The notes below the pieces were generated by a model. It was not told the DNA's origin. It worked only from the letters and a program-made list of their open reading frames with translations, and did not search any database. Positions 1 through 5,816 of a stretch of 38,243 nucleotides of DNA are shown here, piece after piece (within the stretch, counting starts at the first letter, position 1; each line of letters begins with the position of its first letter). The DNA is taken from assembly GCA_026389845.1 (NCBI GenBank), contig JAPLHB010000137.1, positions 1 through 38,243 of the forward strand. The letters are read 5' to 3'. Source of the DNA: Chloroflexota bacterium (lineage in GTDB: Bacteria; Chloroflexota; Anaerolineae; CG2-30-64-16). A program made the position numbers and the translations under genes.

Positions 1-3000
1 ACCGCGGACATGCAGGAAAAGTTGCCGAGCGGGCATCGTCGCGAACCTCCGAATCAGGATGGGCCCAACGATGCCTCAAATCGGCCCACTTGGCAAATCG
101 CGCCTGTCCGCTCTCCAGTCAGCTCGTGTCGGGTACCGAGAGAGGACTTGCCTAGCGGCATAGGACGTTGGCAGCGTTTTGACAAAGGGGCTATTGTATC
201 GACTTTGCAGGGTACGTATGTGCTCTTCGGATCTATCTGGGACAAGTTCCAAGTCGAAGGAGGAGTGACCAAGCTAGGGCCGCCGCGCAGTGATATCTAT
301 ACTTACTTTGTCGGGCCGAACGTTACCTGGAGATCCGATTTCGTAGATGCCTCAATAGTCTGGACAGAAGGAGATGCATCCCAGAAGGCAACACTGCTTA
401 CGCCGCAGAATTCCTTCCGATGTGAGTATTTCGCCAATGGGCATTTCCAGGGAGAACCTGCCTACATACGATTTGAGCCTAGTCTGGTCTTTGATTGGGA
501 AAATGGCGCGCCGGGGACATGGGTGGGGCCAGATGATTTTTCAGTGCGTTGCACCGGAACTCTGCAGGTCAGCTTCCTGGTGGGATGGTGGTACAATTTT
601 CTCGTAGCTGCTGATGATGGGGTGCGAGTAAAGATAGATGGTACTGTTGTGTTCAATAGCTTGAACACCGGAATAAATGGTAAGTTTACCCGCCATCTTG
701 GCCGCGGCAATCATCAACTGGTGGTCGAATATCGAGAAAAGGATGCTGCCGCCAGCATGGCATTGCGTTGGGCAGCATGGCCAGCTAAACCAGTGATCGC
801 GGCGGAAATTGTTGGTCCTATGGAACGTATGCCGGCTTCGGTACTGGAATATGTTTCCAGCCCAGTGACACCATCATCTACGACCAGCGTCGTTCCGACG
901 ACTTATCCGACCCAGCGTAGCACAACAACCCCTACCGCTGTTGCAAGACGAAACTACCCTGTTATCCATCCTGACTGGACTAGTCTCACTTCCAGCAATC
1001 ATGTTTACGACTTGCTTGTCGATGGAGACATTATATGGACGGCGACGAACGGGGGCGTTGTCCAGTGGGACAGCCGGACTGGCGGATATTTGAAGATCAC
1101 CACAGAGTACGGATTAGCCAGCAATGGAGTCAGTTGTGTTGCGGCTGACTCCAAGGGAGCATTATGGTTTGGAACCGACGCTGGAGTTTCGAGGCTTGAT
1201 CGTGATGGACAGTGGAGGACATTTACGGTCACAGATGGTCTCACGGACAATAACGTCACAGCACTTGCGGTAGCGCCCGACGGGGCGATCTGGGTCGGAA
1301 CCGCCTTCAGTGGGTGCGAAAGGTGTCAATCTGGGGTCAGTGTGTTGCAACCAGATGGGCGGTGGAAAAAGTATCCGCTGAGCAAACCAGTCTCAGCAAT
1401 TGCAGCCGCCCCCGATGGAAAGGTGTGGGTCGCTACTGGCGAACATACCTGCGGCAACTGTGGTGGAGGTGCCAGCCGTCTTCGGTCTGACGGTACTTGG
1501 GAGACCTTCACAAGCAGTAGTGGACTAGGTAGCGACGATGTGCTGTCGCTAGCAGTTGCTTCCGATGGTTCAACTTGGTTTGGGACTGCCCAAGGCCGGA
1601 TCGCCAAGTTGACGTCGGATGGGAAATGGCAGGGGTTTACGATTGGGGGGACAAGCGAAACTGTTCAGTCATTGGCTAGTGTCCCTGATGGATCGATATG
1701 GTTTGGGGCCACGTCCGGCATAGGCCGGTTGAAGACGAATGGCTCTGTGGAATGGCTGCCTATGTCGATGGCCAGACCCAGCTACTACTTCATGGCGATT
1801 GAGCCTATGCCCAATGGAGTTGTTTGGACAGGCAATATTGGTGGGCTCTATCGCGTGTCACCGGACGGTACCTGGCAGACCTTCATGACCAAGGATGTTG
1901 TGCCAGAGGCACCTGTAAGGTCTATTGCGGTTGCCTCAGACGAAGCTGTATGGTTCGGCAGTGCAGGAATGGGGGCGTATCGCCTCGATCCGAAAGGCAC
2001 CTGGAGTACATATTATCAGACGAATGGCCTGGCCGGTTCCCATGTGCAGGCCATAGAAGCGACTCGGGATAGAGGGCTGTGGTTCGGCTTTGGAGAACAA
2101 GGTTGCACCAATTGTGATATAGACGCAGGGGTGAGCCACATGAGGCCGGATGGCTCTTGGGAAACCTTGACCTCACGAAACGGTCTACCCAGCAATAATG
2201 TTTCTGCCATCGCCGCAACCTCAGACGGAAGTATTTGGTTTGGAACTCGTGGAGCGGGTCTAGCAGAGATGCGCTCCGATGGTAAGACACAGATCTTCAC
2301 GAAGGTGAATGGGTTACCTGACGATGTCGTACATTCTCTTGAGAGCGCGCCTGATGGAACACTGTGGCTTTTGAGCAAGAGCGGAGTCAGTCGGATGAAG
2401 TCAAAGTACCAGTGGGAGCACATCTTCGATTCTACTCTGAAGGGTTATTTCATTGAGGCGTTGACCATCGAGGCAGATGGTACGCTATGGCTTGGCACCG
2501 CTGGAGGCGGTGCACACCGGCTAGGCACTAATGGGATCTGGCAGACCTATACCACTCAGGATGGTCTCGGCGGTAACAAGGTATATGCAATCGCGGCGAC
2601 CACTGATGGCACGGTATGGTTTAGCACTGATGGAGGGATCAGCAAGTTCAGGAGATCCGGAGAGCAACAGACGCAACAGAAGCAAGTTACCCCAACGGCA
2701 GCGTCCCTGAGCAAGGGTAATTCAGTTGTTCGAATGATAGTGTTCCGCGTCATCCCAGACGCCCTTCCCGACGATATCTTCGCACAAAGCATCATGCCGT
2801 TACAGAATAGATATGGGGATCATCTCCAAATGCTCGTGGTAGATTTACGTGATGACGAAGGTCGGAATCTGTTCAGTAAGGTAATAGCGCGTTTCAAGCA
2901 AACGTCTATACAAGCCGCTAGTCCGCCAATCGTGATTATCGGCAATCGTTTTCTGATCAGGACCGAAATCACACAGAATCTTGGCCGGCTTGTTGAGGAA

Positions 3001-3063
3001 GGATTGGCGGCCGGTGGAGTTGGTTGGCCGGACATTCCTGGATTTCAACCGCCACCAAGATGA
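1..3063 (+). CDS. Modular LGFP/PA14/beta-propeller protein with cysteine-less thioredoxin-like C-terminus (5' partial)
   Basis: The frame is open to the left edge; the first ATG is at 10 (used for residue numbers) but has no visible ribosome site or signal peptide, so the gene probably starts outside the window. Domains in order: LGFP-like repeat (about residues 50-95, with GRWQRFDKGAI and GGVTKLGPPRSD), PA14-like beta-sandwich (136-256), a Ser/Thr/Pro linker (275-315), and many two-component-regulator-type propeller repeats (325-890) of the form DGxxWFGT..G..R...DG.W..F....GL. Three blades carry CxxC loops (about residues 436, 481, 699). The last ~110 residues resemble the thioredoxin-like domain seen in Chloroflexota secreted proteins (ends GGVGWPDIPG), but the CxxC is absent. 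Likely extracytoplasmic, binding carbohydrate or cell wall; no enzymatic role can be assigned. GC is visibly lower than in the genes to the right, suggesting transfer. Confidence 0.75.
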   Translation, partial: TADMQEKLPSGHRREPPNQDGPNDASNRPTWQIAPVRSPVSSCRVPREDLPSGIGRWQRFDKGAIVSTLQGTYVLFGSIWDKFQVEGGVTKLGPPRSDIYTYFVGPNVTWRSDFVDASIVWTEGDASQKATLLTPQNSFRCEYFANGHFQGEPAYIRFEPSLVFDWENGAPGTWVGPDDFSVRCTGTLQVSFLVGWWYNFLVAADDGVRVKIDGTVVFNSLNTGINGKFTRHLGRGNHQLVVEYREKDAAASMALRWAAWPAKPVIAAEIVGPMERMPASVLEYVSSPVTPSSTTSVVPTTYPTQRSTTTPTAVARRNYPVIHPDWTSLTSSNHVYDLLVDGDIIWTATNGGVVQWDSRTGGYLKITTEYGLASNGVSCVAADSKGALWFGTDAGVSRLDRDGQWRTFTVTDGLTDNNVTALAVAPDGAIWVGTAFSGCERCQSGVSVLQPDGRWKKYPLSKPVSAIAAAPDGKVWVATGEHTCGNCGGGASRLRSDGTWETFTSSSGLGSDDVLSLAVASDGSTWFGTAQGRIAKLTSDGKWQGFTIGGTSETVQSLASVPDGSIWFGATSGIGRLKTNGSVEWLPMSMARPSYYFMAIEPMPNGVVWTGNIGGLYRVSPDGTWQTFMTKDVVPEAPVRSIAVASDEAVWFGSAGMGAYRLDPKGTWSTYYQTNGLAGSHVQAIEATRDRGLWFGFGEQGCTNCDIDAGVSHMRPDGSWETLTSRNGLPSNNVSAIAATSDGSIWFGTRGAGLAEMRSDGKTQIFTKVNGLPDDVVHSLESAPDGTLWLLSKSGVSRMKSKYQWEHIFDSTLKGYFIEALTIEADGTLWLGTAGGGAHRLGTNGIWQTYTTQDGLGGNKVYAIAATTDGTVWFSTDGGISKFRRSGEQQTQQKQVTPTAASLSKGNSVVRMIVFRVIPDALPDDIFAQSIMPLQNRYGDHLQMLVVDLRDDEGRNLFSKVIARFKQTSIQAASPPIVIIGNRFLIRTEITQNLGRLVEEGLAAGGVGWPDIPGFQPPPR

Positions 3064-3229
3064 ACCGGAAATCAGGGCGGTCCGTAAGTGTGATCGTCCA
3101 ACGGATCAAACCGCAGCCTAGAAGTGCGACGACCATCTTCTGGTCAAACACGCACCTTGGGCAGAAAACGATTATGACTCGCAGCAGCATCTACGATAGA
3201 ACTTCGAACGTTGACCCGATGTCCGGTAA
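3064..3229. other. Intergenic junction, nothing recognised
   Basis: This 166-base stretch lies between the propeller gene stop and the start of the FtsK-like remnant. I see no promoter, RNA gene or repeat. A TAA at 3227-3229 closes the frame of the downstream remnant, so a rearrangement breakpoint probably lies at or just after this stretch. Confidence 0.4.
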
Positions 3230-3691
3230 TACTGGGGGCCGATCTATCTTCGGCTCTATGGTCTCCAGGACGTTCGTGACCTGCGCCAGGACGATACGCT
3301 GGGGTTTTCGTCCTTCAGCGAAGAACCGGCCGTACCCAATCCGGCGCAACAATTCGCGACGATCCTGCGCGAGGGGCCGGACATGGGCGTCCACACCCGC
3401 GTCTGGTGCGATACTCTGACCAACCTCAACCGCAACCTGGACCGGCGTTCCCTGCGGGGATTCGTCATGCGCATCGTGCTCCAGATGAGCGCCGAAGACT
3501 CCGCCAACCTGGTGGACACGCCCGCGGCGAGCAAGCTGGGGCCGCACCGCGCCCTGTTCTACAACGAGGACGAGGGCCTCCTGGAGAAATTCCGGCCTTA
3601 CGCGGTCCCGTCGGCTGCGTGGCTGGCCTGGGCGGCCGCCCAATGGCGCAAAAGGCCGACACAACACCAGGGTGAGAACGATCCGATATGA
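3230..3691 (+). pseudogene. C-terminal remnant of FtsK/HerA-like DNA-translocase ATPase
   Basis: Reading from 3230 after a stop at 3227-3229 gives about 153 codons that look like the end of the FtsK/SpoIIIE-type ATPases of Chloroflexota: PIYLRLYGLQDVRDLRQ, then LREGPDMGVHTRVWCDT, the LDRRSLRGFVMRIVLQMS segment, PAASKLGPHRALFY and EKFRPY. These correspond to the late RecA-fold strands; Walker A and B parts are missing entirely. There is no plausible start until an internal ATG at 3383. The remaining frame is free of stops and frameshifts, so the truncation is recent or the fragment is still tolerated. Its TGA (3689-3691) overlaps the ATG of the methyltransferase (3688), the usual sign of translational coupling in the ancestral operon. 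Family assignment is from memory of the motif pattern. Confidence 0.6.
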
Positions 3692-4443
3692 GTCCCTTTG
3701 ACGCCGCCTATGCCGCGGTTTGGGACGCGATTTACGGGGAGCCGGAATTCGTTGCTGCGCAGATCGCTTTCCTGGAGACTGTGCTTGCGGAAACGGCCGA
3801 GCCGTGGCTCGATATCGGCTGCGGCACGGGGCGACACCTGCTGCCGTTGCGCGCGGCCGGCCATGTTGCGGTGGGGCTTGATCTCAGCGGGGCGATGCTG
3901 GCGGTGGGGCGAGCCAGGCTGGCCGAAGCGGGGCAGACCCCGGCCCTGGTGTGGGGCGATATTGTCGCGGCGCCGTTCGCCGCCGCGTTCGGCGCGGTGA
4001 TGTGCCTGGATTCGCTGCTGCCCCTGCTGACCGACGATGCGGATTTGACTGCGGCATTGGCGGCCATGCGGCGGTTGCTGCGACCAGGCGGCCTCCTGGT
4101 CGTCGAGATCTATGATTTCCCCGGCACACTGGGCGAGGAGCCGCCGCTGTGGCCCTACACGAGCCGCTTCAGCGCGGCGTGGGGCCGCGTCTTCGTGCGG
4201 GAGATGCACGGCTATGACCGGGCGACGGGCCTCTGGCGCATGACGCAGAAACTGACCGTGCAGCGGGGCGCGGCACGAGAACAGTTCGCCGTCGAGCACC
4301 TCCTGCGCATCCGCTCGGCCGATGCCTACGCCGCCGCGCTGGAAGTGGCCGGCTTCACCATCCTCCAGTTGCTCCCCTGTTACCCCAACGCGCCGGATCA
4401 CGCGGACGAGCAGCGGATGATCTTTGTGGCACAAGCAAAATGA
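3688..4443 (+). CDS. Class I SAM-dependent methyltransferase
   Basis: 251 residues with a Rossmann-type methyltransferase fold. Motif I is WLDIGCGTGRHLLPL (about residues 46-60), followed by an acidic end of strand 2 (VGLDLS), the GDI segment for motif II and an LRPGGLLVVEIYD post-motif. The C-terminal half is a mixed beta sheet typical of small-molecule methyltransferases; the substrate cannot be told. Cytoplasmic; no signal or membrane segment. The start overlaps the stop of the truncated FtsK-like gene by ATGA, so expression was probably coupled to that gene and may now depend on whatever reads in from the left. It converges on the Lgt-like gene with a hairpin between them (4452-4485). Confidence 0.85.
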   Translation: MSPFDAAYAAVWDAIYGEPEFVAAQIAFLETVLAETAEPWLDIGCGTGRHLLPLRAAGHVAVGLDLSGAMLAVGRARLAEAGQTPALVWGDIVAAPFAAAFGAVMCLDSLLPLLTDDADLTAALAAMRRLLRPGGLLVVEIYDFPGTLGEEPPLWPYTSRFSAAWGRVFVREMHGYDRATGLWRMTQKLTVQRGAAREQFAVEHLLRIRSADAYAAALEVAGFTILQLLPCYPNAPDHADEQRMIFVAQAK

Positions 4444-4449
4444 TGGCCT

Positions 4450-5193
4450 CTACGTGCCTGGCACTTTCCGAAGTGCCAGGCACGTCATCCGCAGCATCCA
4501 CAAGGCCAGCAGCGCCGCGGCCAGCCCCAGCACCTGCGCCACGCGCAGGCCGCCCAGGATGATGGCGCTTTCGGCTCGAAACGGTTCCAAAAGCCAACGG
4601 CTCAGCCCGTAGCCCAAGACCGCGACCCAGGCGGCGATCCCCGGCCGGCTGCCGCGTTTCACCACCGACCCGACCGCGGCCAGCGTGATCAGGCCGGCCA
4701 ACGCCTCGTAGAGCTGCACGGGATGGCGCGCCACACCCCACACGTTGATCGCCCACGGCACGGCCGCGGGCGCGCCGGTCATCTGTCCGCCCAGCAGCGC
4801 GGCCAGGTCAGCGATCACCAGGCCGGCCAATACGCCCGGCGCGGCCGCGTCGAGCACGGTCGCCGCCGGCAGCTTGCGGCGATAGACGTACCCCCCCGCA
4901 GCCAACAGCCCACCCAGCACCGCCGGGCCAAGCAGGAACGCGGCCGTGTTCAGCCCGACGATTTCCAGTGGTTGCGTCCGGTATGCGGGCCAGAAGGCGA
5001 TCACGTGCCCCAGCCGGCCGATTACCAGCCCCCCAAGCAGCCCGTACAGCCCGGCATTGTAGATGTGGTCGCCGTCAAGCCCCCGCCGCGTCCCCGCCCA
5101 CGCGCCGACTGCCAGCGCGATCCAGCCCGCGATCAGCAGGCCCAGGGGATAGGTGGGGAGGGCGAGGGGGCCAAGTTGAAGGATGGGAAGCAT
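4450..5193 (-). CDS. Prolipoprotein diacylglyceryl transferase (Lgt)-like membrane protein
   Basis: 247 residues, polytopic membrane protein. The start chosen is ATG at 5193 (GGAG five bases upstream); the longer frame would read through a repeat. Lgt-family features: N-terminal GPLALPTYPLGLLIAG, HPVQLYEAL in the middle and YGLSRWLLEPFRAE near the end. Two signatures needed in classical Lgt are not seen: the His-Gly-Gly segment is replaced by GPAVLGGLLAA, and the GRxGNF motif is absent (LLGGQMTGAPAAV instead). It may therefore be a divergent paralogue with another substrate. It lies downstream of the thioredoxin-like gene, separated by a heptad hairpin. Its C-terminus (TCLALRKVPGT) is encoded by the terminal hairpin and is probably not ancestral. 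Confidence 0.75.
   Translation of the reverse strand: MLPILQLGPLALPTYPLGLLIAGWIALAVGAWAGTRRGLDGDHIYNAGLYGLLGGLVIGRLGHVIAFWPAYRTQPLEIVGLNTAAFLLGPAVLGGLLAAGGYVYRRKLPAATVLDAAAPGVLAGLVIADLAALLGGQMTGAPAAVPWAINVWGVARHPVQLYEALAGLITLAAVGSVVKRGSRPGIAAWVAVLGYGLSRWLLEPFRAESAIILGGLRVAQVLGLAAALLALWMLRMTCLALRKVPGT
4452..4485. terminator. Perfect 15-bp inverted repeat, likely bidirectional terminator
   Basis: Arms 4452-4466 and 4471-4485 (ACGTGCCTGGCACTT and its exact complement) with a TCCG loop. It sits between the convergent methyltransferase (+) and Lgt-like (-) genes. The hairpin starts inside the Lgt-like coding end: the last ten or so residues and the stop at 4450-4452 of that gene are written by it. 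No strong U-tract on either side, so termination is inferred from position. Confidence 0.6.
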
Positions 5194-5208
5194 GAGAGCT
5201 CCGGAATT

Positions 5209-5277
5209 CGTGGTGCGTGGTACGTGCTGCGTGATATGCGGGACGAAATGCTCACGAAACACGCAACACGCAGCACG
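5209..5277. repeat. Heptad-based imperfect inverted repeat
   Basis: Arms of 26 bases (5209-5234 and 5252-5277), each made of degenerate 7-bp units related to ACGCAAC / GTTGCGT, with a 17-base loop. It starts two bases after the stop codon of the thioredoxin-like gene (minus strand) and ends before the Lgt-like start region. Same family as the array at 13727-13871 and the block at 7416-7455. Confidence 0.75.
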
Positions 5278-5279
5278 TC

Positions 5280-5816
5280 CTACGGATACACCGTCCGCAA
5301 CAACTGCGTCAACGTCGCTTCCGTCACCGGCCCGATCTGCATCTGGCGGATGACGCCGCTGCGGTCAATGAAGAAGGTGGTGGGCAGGCTGCGAACGCCG
5401 TAGAGCCGGCTGACCGTCGTGGCGGTGTCGAGCGGCATGGTGAAGTTCAGCCCCAGGCTGCCGGCGAAGGCCTGCACCTGGCTGGCTGACTCGCCCTGGT
5501 CAACGCCCACGATCTGCACCCGCCCGGCCAGGCGACCGCTGGCGGCTTGCAGTTCCGGCAGCTCGGCGCGGCAGGGCGGACACCACGTCGCCCAGAAGTT
5601 CAGCACCACCGGCCTCCCGCGCAGCGCCGACAGGGTGAAGGTCTCGCCCGTGACCGTGGTCAGGGTGAAATCGGGCGCGGGGTAGCCGACCGCGGGGGCC
5701 GACGGGAGGTTGGTGCCCGTGGCCGTGGCGCCGGACGGCACGCGGTTGATCCAAATCCAGGCCAGGCCGATGGTCAAGCAGAGCGCGATCAGAAGATTCC
5801 AGCGAGTACGGGTCAT
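5280..5816 (-). CDS. TlpA/ResA-type thiol-disulfide oxidoreductase
   Basis: 178 residues. One N-terminal membrane segment or uncleaved signal (about residues 7-24), then a thioredoxin fold of the TlpA/AhpC-TSA type beginning [12 protein letters not shown]. The active site is WCPPC (C79, C82), and the cis-proline loop appears as [12 protein letters not shown]. It would act on the outer face of the membrane, reducing or isomerising disulfides, for example for cytochrome c maturation or envelope proteins. ATG at 5814-5816 overlaps the priA TGA (5813-5815) as ATGA, so it is translated with priA. Its stop is followed at once by the heptad inverted repeat. Confidence 0.9.
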   Translation of the reverse strand: MTRTRWNLLIALCLTIGLAWIWINRVPSGATATGTNLPSAPAVGYPAPDFTLTTVTGETFTLSALRGRPVVLNFWATWCPPCRAELPELQAASGRLAGRVQIVGVDQGESASQVQAFAGSLGLNFTMPLDTATTVSRLYGVRSLPTTFFIDRSGVIRQMQIGPVTEATLTQLLRTVYP

